Assembly: GCA_901538445.1 (NCBI GenBank)
Contig: LR594584.1
Span: forward strand, 2,221,738 to 2,285,737
Origin: Gemmataceae bacterium
GTDB taxonomy: Bacteria; Planctomycetota; Planctomycetia; Gemmatales; Gemmataceae
Direction: 5' to 3'
Length of the DNA stretch: 64,000 nt
The notes under the pieces are model-generated. The model searched no databases. It saw only the letters and a list, made by a program, of their open reading frames with translations, and had not been told where the DNA came from. Made by a program: the position numbers and the translations under genes. Every line of letters begins with the position of its first letter. Within the stretch, counting starts at the first letter, position 1. Positions 16,808 through 27,037 of this stretch are shown piece by piece.

Positions 16808-17190
16808 GGCGAATTCCTGTGCTGAAGAAGCAAAGAACTGTTCGATCAGTATCTCCGGAGACAAGTGTGCGCAACATAGTGACGAAGCTGAAGCTGAGAA
16901 GTGAAATTTTTGCGTAATCGTCACAAACGGGCGAACTGGAACGCGCGATTCGGGAGTCGTGCCGTGATTCCTCTTTGGGCGTTCTGGTCGCAGATTGAGA
17001 CGCCTCAGGCGCAACGAAAGTTCCACGGCGTCCGGCGATGGTTGCCCGCCAACTTGGCACGGATGGAGCACAGGACAGCGGCTCCCCTCCCCTGCCCCGC
17101 TTGCCCCGCTTCTGGTTGCGGTTGCGTCGCCCGAATCCCCCGGTATAGTCCGGCCGCGCGGAGGGAGTCCGCTCGCCCCGGAGGGATGCC
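16808..17190. other. Divergent intergenic region, no gene seen
   Basis: This stretch separates the minus-strand LecA-like gene from the plus-strand redoxin-like gene. The part near 16810-16930 is AT-richer (including GAAATTTTTGCG) and probably holds the leftward promoter. The right end holds the GGAGGG ribosome site of the gene at 17191. No convincing ORF, RNA gene or large palindrome was found. Confidence 0.5.
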
Positions 17191-18726
17191 GTGACCGCCG
17201 GTCTGCTCGCACTGTCGTTCGCCGTCGCCGCGCCCCCGGTCACCGGGCTCCAGCGGGGCGACGAGTTCACCTTCACCGGCACCGTCGCCGAGGGGGTCAG
17301 CCGCGCGCCCGACTTCTTCCGCCGCAACCACGCCCTCGAACTTCGGTTGCTCGTCCTCGACCGCCAGGAGAACTGGGCCGACGTGACCGTGCTCACGCGG
17401 TTGCAGCGCACCGCGGACGCGGTCGGCGGGGCGGTCGGCGCGGTCACCGGCGGCGCGGCGAAAGACTTCCCGCCGATCGTGCGGCTCGACGTGGTGCGGG
17501 TCCACTCCGACGGCACCGTTCACCTCCTGTCGCCGGTCGGCCCGGCCCCGCTCAAGCTCGCCGCAAACACCCCGGCCCGTGCGCTGCCGCCGACCCCGCT
17601 CGACTCGTTCCCGGTGTCCGAGTTCGGCGTGTTCCCGCCGCCGGTCCCGCGGGGCAACGGCGACGACCCGTGGACCGTCGCGTCGGCCGGGAACCGCCCC
17701 TCGCAGACGTGGCAGGCCAAGGGGTTCGAGTTCATCCACGCCGAGCGGTGCCGGCTCCTCGCGGGCAACCAGGCGTCGCCGAACTGGGAGAAGCCGGTCG
17801 GTGGGCAGACCGCGTGGCACCGGGCCGACGCGGTGTGGGTCTCGACGCAGGACGGCACCGCCCGCAAGGTCCACCGCGTCATCCGGCACCGCGACGGTCG
17901 AAGCGAGGCCGCGGCCGCGTGGGTCGAGGTCAAGTACGAACTGAAGGACCAGGGGCGGCTCGGCGGGCAGACGTTCGACCGGGTCCGCCGCGACGTCGAC
18001 GTGGCGTACTTCGCGCTCGCCGACGCGGCCCAGCTCCTGCCCGACGCGCAGAAGCTCGGCCCGAAGACGTTCGAGGCGCGCATCGCCCGGCTCGACGCGC
18101 AGCTCGAAGAGACCGACCCGGCCAGCCCGTACCGCGAGGCGATGCTCGCGGCCCGCCGGATGCTCGACGACGGCCGCGACGGGAAGCCGGCGGCGCTTCA
18201 GCCCGTGGTCGCGACCGTGCCCGCCGTTCCGGCGTCGCGGCTCGCGGCCCCGGAGGTCGGGCAACTCGCGCCGGACGTTTCAACGGGCGTGTTCCGCCTC
18301 GCCGAGCAGCGCGGCACGCCGGTCCTGCTCGTCTTCTTCCGCCCCGGCGGCGAAACGTCGGCACACGCGCTCGCGATCGCCGGCGCGCTGGAGAAGCGGT
18401 ACGCGGGGAACCTCGTCGTCGCACCGCTGGTGGTGTTCGGCGACGCGGCGACGGCCGCGAGAGACCGCGACGGGCTCAAACTCAAGCTCCCCCTCTACGA
18501 CGGCGCGAAGGCGGTCGCGGCCTACGGCGTCGAGACGGCCCCGCGGTTCGTGCTGGTCGACGGGGCCGGGAAGGTGGCGTGGGCGTTCGCGGGGGTCGGC
18601 GCGGAAACCGGGTATCTGGCGAAGGAGCAGGCCGACCGCCTGGCCGCCCCGGCCTTCCCAGACGGCGCGACCGGAACATCCCCCGCAGGCGTGCCCGTGC
18701 TGCCGCCAATCGTGCCCCGGCCGTGA
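17191..18726 (+). CDS. Hypothetical exported protein with Cys-less redoxin-like C-terminal domain
   Basis: This 511-residue protein starts at a GTG after GGAGGG. The N-terminus is weakly signal-like (LLALSFAVAAPPVTG). Residues about 20-320 are unrecognised and rich in beta structure. Residues about 345-495 look like an AhpC/TSA-thioredoxin fold: PEVGQLAPDVSTGVFRLAEQ, TPVLLVFFRPGGETSAHALAIAG, LPLYDGAKAVAAYGVETAPRFVLVDGAGKVAW. The catalytic cysteine position is RPGGETS, with no cysteine, so peroxidase or disulfide chemistry is not expected. A short Pro tail follows. A palindromic repeat lies just downstream. Confidence 0.65.
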   Translation: MTAGLLALSFAVAAPPVTGLQRGDEFTFTGTVAEGVSRAPDFFRRNHALELRLLVLDRQENWADVTVLTRLQRTADAVGGAVGAVTGGAAKDFPPIVRLDVVRVHSDGTVHLLSPVGPAPLKLAANTPARALPPTPLDSFPVSEFGVFPPPVPRGNGDDPWTVASAGNRPSQTWQAKGFEFIHAERCRLLAGNQASPNWEKPVGGQTAWHRADAVWVSTQDGTARKVHRVIRHRDGRSEAAAAWVEVKYELKDQGRLGGQTFDRVRRDVDVAYFALADAAQLLPDAQKLGPKTFEARIARLDAQLEETDPASPYREAMLAARRMLDDGRDGKPAALQPVVATVPAVPASRLAAPEVGQLAPDVSTGVFRLAEQRGTPVLLVFFRPGGETSAHALAIAGALEKRYAGNLVVAPLVVFGDAATAARDRDGLKLKLPLYDGAKAVAAYGVETAPRFVLVDGAGKVAWAFAGVGAETGYLAKEQADRLAAPAFPDGATGTSPAGVPVLPPIVPRP

Positions 18727-18771
18727 TTGTCGGCGGACGCGCGGCGCGAGTAGGATTTGGTGTCTCAGTTA

Positions 18772-18831
18772 GTGGGGCAGGCATTCTTGCCTGCCCGCGC
18801 TCGGAGGGGCAGGCAAGAATGCCTGCCCCAC
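18772..18831. repeat. Palindromic repeat, copy A
   Basis: A near-perfect inverted repeat: GTGGGGCAGGCATTCTTGCC on the left and its reverse complement on the right, separated by a short GC loop. It flanks the gene at 18855-19343 on its left; a second copy lies at 19348-19413 on the right. It resembles mobile REP/MITE-type intergenic palindromes common in Gemmata-like genomes. Confidence 0.85.
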
Positions 18832-18854
18832 CCCAGCTTGGTCAGGACGACGAC

Positions 18855-19343
18855 ATGACCGATTACGAGATCCAGGGGCCGGCGCGGGTGTGTGCGGCCA
18901 CCGGCCGGGAGCTGCGGGCGGGCGACGGGTTCCACGCGGTGTTGTCGGAACAGAACGGCAAGTTCGTTCGCACGGACTACGCGGCCGACGCCTGGCCGGG
19001 ACCGCCCGAGGGGGCCGTTGCGCACTGGGCCGGCAAGGTGCGGGCGGCCGAAAAGCCCCGTAAGCCGGTCGTGAACGACGACCTGCTGATCGGGTGCTTC
19101 GACCGCCTCAAGGGCTCGACCGACGCCGACGGCCTGAACTTCCGGTACGTCGCGGCTCTCCTGCTCATGCGGCGGAAGCGGTTCAAGTTCGAGGACGCGG
19201 CCCGCGACGAGCACGGCCGCGACGTGCTGGTCTTGAAGGACGCGAGGGGCGGGGCGGTCCACCACGTGACCGACCCGCGGCTCACCGACGAGCAGATCGC
19301 GACCGTGCAGGCCGAAGTGTTCCGGGTGCTGGGCTGGGAGTAG
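18855..19343 (+). CDS. Conserved-looking hypothetical protein
   Basis: This 162-residue protein begins with YEIQGPARVCAATGRELRAGDGFHAVL, continues with KFVRTDYAADAWPGPPEGAVAHWAGKV, and has a helical C-terminal part (CFDRLKGSTDADGLNFRYVAALLLMRRKRFKFEDAARDEHG). The N-terminal part looks like a small zinc-ribbon-like or beta domain, but only one cysteine is present. No signal peptide or membrane segment is seen, so it is probably cytoplasmic. Function is not recognised. It is enclosed between two copies of the same palindromic repeat. The start was chosen at the ATG after the repeat; the same frame is open far upstream only as a shadow of the previous gene. Confidence 0.7.
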   Translation: MTDYEIQGPARVCAATGRELRAGDGFHAVLSEQNGKFVRTDYAADAWPGPPEGAVAHWAGKVRAAEKPRKPVVNDDLLIGCFDRLKGSTDADGLNFRYVAALLLMRRKRFKFEDAARDEHGRDVLVLKDARGGAVHHVTDPRLTDEQIATVQAEVFRVLGWE

Positions 19344-19347
19344 GGTG

Positions 19348-19413
19348 TGGTGGGGCAGACATTCTTGCCTGCCCCTCCCGGTCGGCGGGTAGGCAAGAAT
19401 GCCTGCCCCACCA
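19348..19413. repeat. Palindromic repeat, copy B
   Basis: Second copy of the palindrome seen at 18772-18831. The left arm TGGTGGGGCAGACATTCTTG and the right arm CAAGAATGCCTGCCCCACCA pair with one mismatch. It begins five bases after a stop codon and ends 32 bases before the next start. Confidence 0.85.
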
Positions 19414-19445
19414 AAGAGACGACCGCTCGGGAGTGGAGAACCGCC

Positions 19446-20411
19446 ATGCGACGCCGCCAGTTCCTCCTCGCCGCCCTCACCCTGACCCCCGGGCTCGGGT
19501 GCCAGTCGCTCCGCGAGGCGTTCGGCATCAAGCAGAACCCGGCCCCGACCGGCACCGGGGCGGTCCAGAAGGTCACCGCCGAGCAGCTCGTCGGCTACCT
19601 CAACATCCAGGCGGGGCGGCTCCAGAACGTCAGCTACGGCGAGGTCACCGTGTCCGCGAAGGAGGGCGACGGGATCCGCGGCGCGCTCAAGGAGATGGCG
19701 TACCCGAACCTCCGCGGGAACCTCTCGGCCAGCCAGCCCCGGAACTTCCGCATGGTCGCCAAGGGCGGGCTCGTGGACGTGAAGGTGGACCTCGGCTCGA
19801 ACCCGGACCAGTTCTGGGTGTACTTCACCGCCCCGCAGATGCCGCCGACCTACGTGTTCGCGTCGCACTCCGACTTCGAGGCCGGCAAGGCCAAGGTGCC
19901 CGGGAACATGCCGGTCGATCCGGACTGGATCATGCAGGCGCTCGGGATGACCACGTTCCAGCCCGGCCCGCAGTACATCGCCACCGCCGACGAGCGGGCC
20001 CGTACCTACACCCTGAGCTGGGACACGACCACGCCGAACCGGGTGCCGATCCGCAAGGAGATCATCTTCAACGCCGACGACGCCGACGCGGGCCGGGGCC
20101 AGCCGCAGGTGAAGCGGCACGTCGTCCGCGACGCGAAGGGCAAGGTGCTCGCCTACGCCGACGTGAAGGCCGCCAAGACCGTGCCGGCCGGCGGCAGCGA
20201 TCCGCAGTCAGGCCGCCCGTACGTCGTGCAGTACCCAACGGAACTGCTCCTGCGGTGGGAGGAGCAGAAGTTCGAGATGACGCTCAAGCTCGACGCGGGC
20301 CGCATCAACGCCCAGATGACCCCGCAGGACACCCGCCGCCTCTTCGACCTGCCGAACATCCCCGGCGCGAACCCCGTCAACCTCGCCGAGGCGCGGTTCG
20401 GGGCACAGTAG
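19446..20411 (+). CDS. Putative lipoprotein, LolA/DUF4292-like
   Basis: This 321-residue protein has a basic N-terminus (MRRRQFLLAAL) and a lipobox-like LTPGLGCQ, so it is probably a lipoprotein. The mature part starts with VQKVTAEQLVGYLNIQAGRLQNVSYGEVTVSA and continues through RNFRMVAKGGLVDVKVDLGSN and FWVYFTAPQMPPTYVFASH. This beta-rich pattern resembles LolA/LolB- or DUF4292-type lipid-binding half barrels. Such proteins carry hydrophobic ligands across the periplasm in other bacteria; the role here is inferred only from fold-like pattern. The start at 19446 follows a GGAG-containing stretch. Confidence 0.65.
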   Translation: MRRRQFLLAALTLTPGLGCQSLREAFGIKQNPAPTGTGAVQKVTAEQLVGYLNIQAGRLQNVSYGEVTVSAKEGDGIRGALKEMAYPNLRGNLSASQPRNFRMVAKGGLVDVKVDLGSNPDQFWVYFTAPQMPPTYVFASHSDFEAGKAKVPGNMPVDPDWIMQALGMTTFQPGPQYIATADERARTYTLSWDTTTPNRVPIRKEIIFNADDADAGRGQPQVKRHVVRDAKGKVLAYADVKAAKTVPAGGSDPQSGRPYVVQYPTELLLRWEEQKFEMTLKLDAGRINAQMTPQDTRRLFDLPNIPGANPVNLAEARFGAQ

Positions 20412-20413
20412 CC

Positions 20414-20519
20414 AGTTTCGAGTTTCGAGTTTAACGTTTCAAGTTGAGAACCCGACCTGTTCGGCACTCGGTGATTCCGAGCGACCGAACTTGAAGCGTT
20501 AAACTCGAAACTCGAAACT
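20414..20519. repeat. 32-bp inverted repeat between convergent genes
   Basis: The left arm (20414-20445, beginning AGTTTCGAGTTTCGAG) and right arm (20488-20519) are complementary over 32 positions with a single mismatch that is a G-U wobble in RNA; the loop is 42 bases. It lies between the stop codons of two convergent genes and its right end overlaps the LeuD stop. It may act as a two-way terminator. Related AGTTTCAAGTT-type words recur near 32.72 kb and in the IS ends at 35.6 and 36.8 kb. Confidence 0.85.
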
Positions 20520-21087
20520 ATTTGGCCAGCATCCCCACCTTCTGAGCGTAAGCGAACAGGCCGCCGGCCTCGATGATCGGGCCGACCTCGCCGAGCGGCA
20601 GCAGTTCGGTCACCGCGCCGCTCGTCACGTTCGTCAGCGTCTTCGCCTCCAAGTCGATCACCAACTTGTCGCCGGTGCAGACGCTGTCGATGAGCCGCGT
20701 CTTCGACTCGATCGGCACGAGGTAGCCGCCGTTCACCGCGTTGCGGTAAAAGATGCGGGCGTAGAATTCGGCCACGACCGCAACGACGCCGGCGGCGGCG
20801 AGGGCGATCGGGGCGTGCTCGCGACTCGAGCCACAGCCGAAGTTCTTGCCCCCGATGATAATCGTGTACGGCGACACGTACTCGTCGGCCCCGGGCGGGT
20901 GGAACGGGACGTGGCCCTTCGGGAGCCCGGCCTGGTCGTCGGGGACGCCGCACAGCGCGAACTTGCCGAACATCTTGAACTCGGCCGGGATCGCCGGGTT
21001 GTACGTCAGGTACTGGGCCGGGATGATCTGGTCGGTGTCGATGTTGTCGCCGAGAACGTAAGCAGTTCCTTCGATTCGCGATTGCAT
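20518..21087 (-). CDS. leuD: 3-isopropylmalate dehydratase small subunit
   Basis: This 189-residue protein matches the small subunit of isopropylmalate isomerase, which with LeuC converts 2-isopropylmalate to 3-isopropylmalate in leucine synthesis. Signatures are GDNIDTDQIIPAQYL near the N-terminus, NFGCGSSREHAP in the middle, and FYRNAVNGGYLVPI. The start MQSRIEGTAYVLG was chosen by family length and an AGGG upstream. LeuC is not adjacent. The length and the YLTYNP variant are typical of the archaeal/thermophile-like LeuD subtype, so a related homoaconitase or citramalate-pathway role is possible. Confidence 0.88.
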   Translation of the reverse strand: MQSRIEGTAYVLGDNIDTDQIIPAQYLTYNPAIPAEFKMFGKFALCGVPDDQAGLPKGHVPFHPPGADEYVSPYTIIIGGKNFGCGSSREHAPIALAAAGVVAVVAEFYARIFYRNAVNGGYLVPIESKTRLIDSVCTGDKLVIDLEAKTLTNVTSGAVTELLPLGEVGPIIEAGGLFAYAQKVGMLAK

Positions 21088-21403
21088 GTCGGTGCCCTGG
21101 GAGTGGCGGGGTGCGCGCGCCGGCGTCTCACGTTGGTGTAGCAATCGGGCGCGCCGGTGGCGAACCCGGAGCGGCGGGCGACCCCGCCCGCCGGGTAATG
21201 GTTTCCCCGGGCGGAATCGCGTGCTAAAGTTTTCCGCAGAGTGCGATTAGTCGATTGTTGCACGCGGTGAGGGCGATCGGCCCCGGCCGCCCGGAGCCCA
21301 CCCGCGGCGCGCTCCGCGGCCGCCCGGTCGATCGTCACGAGCCATTGCCGCCGCCACGCGCCGCTCCTCCCGGCGGCGGGCGCGTCAGGAGACCCGGCCG
21401 ACC
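21088..21403. other. Divergent intergenic region with a GC-rich hairpin
   Basis: This interval of 316 bases separates leuD (leftward) from the sigma54 activator gene (rightward). It contains a perfect 7-bp hairpin, GGCGGGC at 21173-21179 with GCCCGCC at 21186-21192. No gene is supported. Promoters for both neighbours are presumably here, but no clear -24/-12 or -35/-10 pair was identified. Confidence 0.45.
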
Positions 21404-23416
<2,013 letters not shown>

Positions 23417-23507
23417 GCGGCGAGGGGCGTTGCGCGGGCCGAATCTCCGTTCGGCACCGGGTCGTGCCACTGAGTCATGTGAAGCTGGTCGAGCGGGACA
23501 AGCGCCG

Positions 23508-24230
23508 GTGTTCACCAAACTTCCGCCCTGGGTCGAGATCGGCGGCTTCTGGCTCGCGGCCGTGGCCGGCGCGGTCAACGCCATCGGCCTGCTGGGGTTC
23601 AAGCACCAGGCGGTCTCGCACCTCACGGGCACGTCCACCCTGCTCGGCGTGTCGCTGGTCAACTTTGATGTGATCGAGAGCGTTCACCTGTCGCTCATCC
23701 TGGTTTCCTTCCTGTTCGGTGCGGCCCTGAGCGGGGTCATCATCGACAGCACCGCCCTCCGCCTCGGCCGCGGCTACAGCGTCGCGCTGATCCTGGAAGC
23801 GCTCCTGTTGCTGCTGGCCATGGTGACGCTCCAGCAGGGCTCCGTCGTCGGGCACTTCCTGGCCTCGGCCGCGTGCGGCCTTCAAAACGGCATGGTCAGC
23901 ACGTACAGCGGCGCGACGGTCCGAACCACGCACGTGTCGGGCCTGTTCACGGACCTCGGCACGATGTTCGGGGCCCGGCTGCGGGGCCGCCCCCTCGACA
24001 GGAGGAAGGCGACGCTCTTCCTGCTGTTGATTTCGGGCTTCATCCTGGGCGGTTCGGTCGGTGCCTGGAGCTTCCCGTACTTGCAGTTCGGTGCCCTCGT
24101 GATCCCGGCCGCGGGAGCGTTCGCGCTCGCGGTCGTCTACTGGGTGTACCGGCACACGGCCCACGCGCCCGGACCGGGCACCGGTTCTGTGCGGCCGCCC
24201 GCCGCGAGTCCGCCCTCTGATGGCCCGTGA
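23508..24230 (+). CDS. DUF1275 (YoaK-like) membrane protein
   Basis: This protein of about 240 residues starts at a GTG, because no in-frame ATG lies close to the start of homology. It has about six hydrophobic segments, with the family motifs GAVNAIGLLG...VSHLTGTSTLLG at the N-terminus and GLQNGMVSTYSGATVRTTHVSGLFTDLG in the middle. DUF1275 proteins are widespread inner-membrane proteins of unknown transport or sensing role. A hydrophilic Pro-rich tail follows the last membrane segment. The start could also lie a little upstream, overlapping the end of the sigma54 activator gene by shadow reading, but that part is not family-like. Confidence 0.8.
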   Translation: MFTKLPPWVEIGGFWLAAVAGAVNAIGLLGFKHQAVSHLTGTSTLLGVSLVNFDVIESVHLSLILVSFLFGAALSGVIIDSTALRLGRGYSVALILEALLLLLAMVTLQQGSVVGHFLASAACGLQNGMVSTYSGATVRTTHVSGLFTDLGTMFGARLRGRPLDRRKATLFLLLISGFILGGSVGAWSFPYLQFGALVIPAAGAFALAVVYWVYRHTAHAPGPGTGSVRPPAASPPSDGP

Positions 24231-24451
24231 CCGTTCAGTGTGCGGTCCGGCCCGCCGGACGACGTGACACGTGCCGAGTCGGGTTCGAGGCGCCCGCGCC
24301 CGGGGCTCGGCGGACCGCGAGGGACCGGAAGCGACGACGCCCGCGAGGTCGATCCGAGCCCCGGCCGCGGCTAACCTGGATTCTTTCGGCGGCGGATGTT
24401 ACGGGAATAGCGAACCGCACCCGCGGGGCGGGTCACGACCGAGAGAGTCAC

Positions 24452-24922
24452 ATGCCCGAGCCCAAGCCGAAGAAGACCGCCAAGAAGCCGACCGCGAAGA
24501 AGGCCGCCGCAGGGGACGTGCCGGTCCTGCTCTCGGGCGGCAACCCGCAGGTCGCCAAGGGCGACGGCGACGCCCCCGTGCAGGCGTACATCGCCGCAAT
24601 GCCGGGCTGGAAGCGCGACGTCGGCCGGTGGCTCGACGCACTCATCGTCCGCACCGTCCCCGGCGTTCAGAAGGCGGTGCGGTGGAACTCGCCGTTCTAC
24701 GGCGTCGAGGGCCGGGGCTGGTTCCTCGGCGTCCACTGCATCACGAAGTACGTCAAGGTCGCGTTCTTCCGCGGCGCGTCGCTGAGCCCGGTGCCGCCGG
24801 TCGAGTCGAAGCAGAAGGACGTGCGGTACTTCCACATCCACGAGGGCGACACGCCCGACGAGGCGCTCGTGGCGAGCTGGATCACGCAGGCCGCGGAACT
24901 CCCCGGGGAGACGTGCTTCTAG
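24452..24922 (+). CDS. DUF1801 domain-containing protein
   Basis: This 156-residue cytoplasmic protein begins with a Lys/Ala/Pro-rich tail (PKPKKTAKKPTAKKAA) resembling histone-like basic extensions, then a DUF1801 domain: VQAYIAAMPGWKRDVGRWLDALIVRTVPGVQKAVRWNSPFYG followed by WFLGVHCITKYVKVAFFRGASL. The domain is frataxin- or YdhG-like and its function is unknown. The basic N-terminal extension could bind nucleic acid, which is inference. GAGAGA lies upstream of the start as a weak ribosome site. Confidence 0.82.
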   Translation: MPEPKPKKTAKKPTAKKAAAGDVPVLLSGGNPQVAKGDGDAPVQAYIAAMPGWKRDVGRWLDALIVRTVPGVQKAVRWNSPFYGVEGRGWFLGVHCITKYVKVAFFRGASLSPVPPVESKQKDVRYFHIHEGDTPDEALVASWITQAAELPGETCF

Positions 24923-25020
24923 CACTCCGGCGAGCCGCGACCGCAACGGAGCAGGAAACGCGATCCCGCTCCCTTGCGGTCGCGGCTCGCCCAAACAAAT
25001 TCTTGGCGCGTCGAACGCCG

Positions 25021-25341
25021 TCAGTGCCCTGCGGTGAGCTTCAATCCGACGATGCCGGCGACGATCAGGCCGGCGCACGCGAGTCGGGCCGCATTCGCCG
25101 GTTCGCCGAACAAGACGATGCCGAGAACCACCGTGCCGACCGCACCGACCCCGGTCCACACGGCGTAGGCCGTGCCGAGCGGGAGCGTGCGGAGCGCGAC
25201 GCCGAGCAGCGCCAGGCTGACGACCATCGACAGGACGGTCGCGACCGACGGCCACAGCCGCGTGAACCCGTGCGTGTACTTGAGGCCGACGGCCCACCCG
25301 ATCTCGAACAGGCCCGCCAAAACGAGGACGACCCATGCCAT
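25021..25341 (-). CDS. Small multidrug resistance (SMR) family transporter, SugE-like
   Basis: This 106-residue protein has four hydrophobic helices. The essential membrane glutamate is present in [15 protein letters not shown], and the signature [20 protein letters not shown] matches the SugE/Gdx branch, whose best-known members export guanidinium. No guanidine riboswitch was recognised upstream. Upstream lies a GCGTGGGG...CCCCACGC hairpin near 25389-25408. SMR proteins work as antiparallel dimers or heterodimers; no second SMR gene is adjacent, so a homodimer is likely. The start [13 protein letters not shown] was chosen as the usual family start. Confidence 0.87.
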   Translation of the reverse strand: MAWVVLVLAGLFEIGWAVGLKYTHGFTRLWPSVATVLSMVVSLALLGVALRTLPLGTAYAVWTGVGAVGTVVLGIVLFGEPANAARLACAGLIVAGIVGLKLTAGH

Positions 25342-25465
25342 AACGCACTCGTGCGTCGGGGCAGGGTCGTCCCTACCGAATTGTGTCTGGCGTGGGGTCG
25401 TCCCCACGCGGGTTGGTGCGGCATTCTACGCCCCCCGTCGCCGCCGGGACAAGTGCCGGGCCGCG

Positions 25466-26107
25466 TCAGAGGTCGCCGCGGCCGATGGTCTCGTTCTCGT
25501 CGCGGAACCGCTGCTCGGTCCACGGGTCGCCGCGCATGTGGTAGCCGCCGTTGCTCCAGCTCTCCCAGAACCCGGGCCGGTCCTTCTCCATGAACTCGAC
25601 CCCGCGGACCCACTTCGCGCTCTTCCACGCGTACAGCTTCGGCACCACCAGCCGCAGCGGGTAGCCGTGGTCGGGGGTCAGGTCCGCGCCGTTGTGCTTC
25701 AGCGCGAACAGGCAGTCGCTGCCGAAGAAGTCCTCGATCGGCAGGTTCGTGCTGAACCCGTACTCGCAGTGGACCATCACGAACTTCGCCGCCGGCGACA
25801 CCTTCACGTGGTTCAGCAGCTCGCCGGTCGCCACCCCTTCCCAGAGGTTGTCGAGCAGGCTCCACCGCGTCACGCAGTGCATGTCGGCGAACACCTTCGT
25901 CCGCGGGAGTGCGCAGAACTCGTCCCAGGTGAACCGCTTCGCCTCGTCCACGAGCGGCACGGGGATGATGCCGAAGTCCCACGTCGCGGGGTTGAAGTCG
26001 GGGACGCGGCCGGCGTGCAGCACCGGCCACTTGCGGGTCTGCGCCTGCCGCGGCGGGATGCGGTTCTCGCGCCGCGTGTCCGGGCTGATGATCGGCTCGT
26101 CGGCCAT
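25466..26107 (-). CDS. Molybdopterin-dependent sulfite oxidase-like protein
   Basis: This 213-residue protein belongs to the soluble YedY/sulfite-oxidase Mo-cofactor domain family. The molybdenum-ligating cysteine is in ADMHCVTRWS (about Cys77), and the domain continues with MVHCEYGFSTNLP, GADLTPDHGYPLRLVVPKLYAWKSAKWVRGVEF. There is no Tat signal and no second domain, so it is a short cytoplasmic variant of unknown substrate. Many bacteria encode such a stand-alone enzyme beside a membrane heme subunit, but none is present here. It is followed upstream by a lower-GC gene pair transcribed in the same direction. Confidence 0.88.
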   Translation of the reverse strand: MADEPIISPDTRRENRIPPRQAQTRKWPVLHAGRVPDFNPATWDFGIIPVPLVDEAKRFTWDEFCALPRTKVFADMHCVTRWSLLDNLWEGVATGELLNHVKVSPAAKFVMVHCEYGFSTNLPIEDFFGSDCLFALKHNGADLTPDHGYPLRLVVPKLYAWKSAKWVRGVEFMEKDRPGFWESWSNGGYHMRGDPWTEQRFRDENETIGRGDL

Positions 26108-26116
26108 GTGGAACCC

Positions 26117-26431
26117 TCACGACTTGTCGTTCACTTCCATTCGATCCGGCGATGCTGCCCGACCGCCGAGCAACCCAACCAGCGCACCCAACGAAACCTT
26201 GATGATGAAGTCGCAGACTTCGGCCATTCGCGTCTGCATGGCCGTCGGTGGGTCCTTGCTCACCAAAGCGAGGACACCCAAGCAAATCAAGGCGGTAAAT
26301 GCAAACAGTGTCACAATCACGATGAGCGAGGCAAACATCCGGTTCTGGGTAATGACCGGGAGTGCTTTCCGAGGTGATTTTGGTTTTCCGGGCGAACTCG
26401 GGTCGGGAGCGGGCGGTTTCTCCTTTGCCAC
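26117..26431 (-). CDS. Small two-helix membrane protein, hypothetical
   Basis: This 104-residue protein has a Pro/Lys-rich N-terminus (PPAPDPSSPGKPKSPRKA) and two hydrophobic segments: MFASLIVIVTLFAFTALICLGVLAL and FIIKVSLGALVGLLGG. No known family was recognised. The coding region is lower in GC than nearby genes. It lies 12 bases behind the gene at 26444-27010 on the same strand, so the two are probably co-transcribed and may form a two-gene module of a cytosolic helical protein and a membrane partner. No function can be assigned. Confidence 0.65.
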   Translation of the reverse strand: MAKEKPPAPDPSSPGKPKSPRKALPVITQNRMFASLIVIVTLFAFTALICLGVLALVSKDPPTAMQTRMAEVCDFIIKVSLGALVGLLGGRAASPDRMEVNDKS

Positions 26432-26443
26432 TGCGATTCCCTT

Positions 26444-27010
26444 TCAGGTGCGGTACAGGACTCGGCCGGTACTGAGGTCAATCGTCGTGTTCGAAAGTGG
26501 GTGCAGGATCGCCGACCAGAACAGGTTCCACATCGCACGGAGGTGAGCGCGGGGCGAAATACGAACGGTCCACACCACAGCCTCTAGATCTTCTGCGAGA
26601 CCGAGTTCCAGCTCTGGCTTTGCGACGAGAACAAATCGAATGAGATCCACAAGGGCGCCAATCCCGTCATTGAGTTCGCTGAAGTATTTCCGAATTGCCG
26701 GGACCAGGAAAGGCAACCAACAATAGCTTCGCGCCCACTGGCGTAGCACGCTTTGGTGTCGGAGCGAGACCCGAAGAACAGCGCAAGTAAAGTTCCAATC
26801 GATTCGAGCGCGTTCAAGGACAAACTCTTGGACCACACCCTCGTCTTGGCTGATGTCGCGCAAGTAGAACTGCTGCACTTCCTCAGCAATTTCGGTAAGG
26901 CTACTGCCCTTCGGTAAATTGTGCGTGCTTTCAGAGCGCGCTGACAGCAAGCGAGCGATCTGCTGGCGCTGTTCGTCCCCCCAGACGGACGCCATGAGTG
27001 CGAACGACAT
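26444..27010 (-). CDS. Hypothetical helical protein, lower-GC module partner
   Basis: This 188-residue protein is mostly helical, with many Trp and Leu residues (WNFTCAVLRVSLRHQSVLRQWARSYCWLPFL). No domain family was recognised and no signal peptide is seen. The Leu-rich middle could be partly membrane-associated. Composition is markedly less GC-rich than the adjacent Mo-enzyme and flavin reductase genes, suggesting later acquisition. It is followed 12 bases later by the small two-helix membrane protein gene. Confidence 0.6.
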   Translation of the reverse strand: MSFALMASVWGDEQRQQIARLLSARSESTHNLPKGSSLTEIAEEVQQFYLRDISQDEGVVQEFVLERARIDWNFTCAVLRVSLRHQSVLRQWARSYCWLPFLVPAIRKYFSELNDGIGALVDLIRFVLVAKPELELGLAEDLEAVVWTVRISPRAHLRAMWNLFWSAILHPLSNTTIDLSTGRVLYRT

Positions 27011-27037
27011 CTCCAGCCTCCGGTATAATTCCAGTCC

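Noticed and set aside
17191-18726. Calling the redoxin-like gene a peroxiredoxin or thioredoxin
   Set aside because: The catalytic cysteine position is empty (RPGGETS), so only the fold, not the activity, is supported.
18500-19343. A very long open frame covering the redoxin-like gene and the next gene as one protein (16995-19343)
   Set aside because: This frame is a GC-driven shadow of the 17191-18726 gene; only its last 162 codons look like a real protein.
25321-25420. A guanidine riboswitch upstream of the SMR transporter gene
   Set aside because: Only a simple GCGTGGGG/CCCCACGC hairpin and a repeated GGGTCGTCCC word were seen; the conserved riboswitch core was not recognised.
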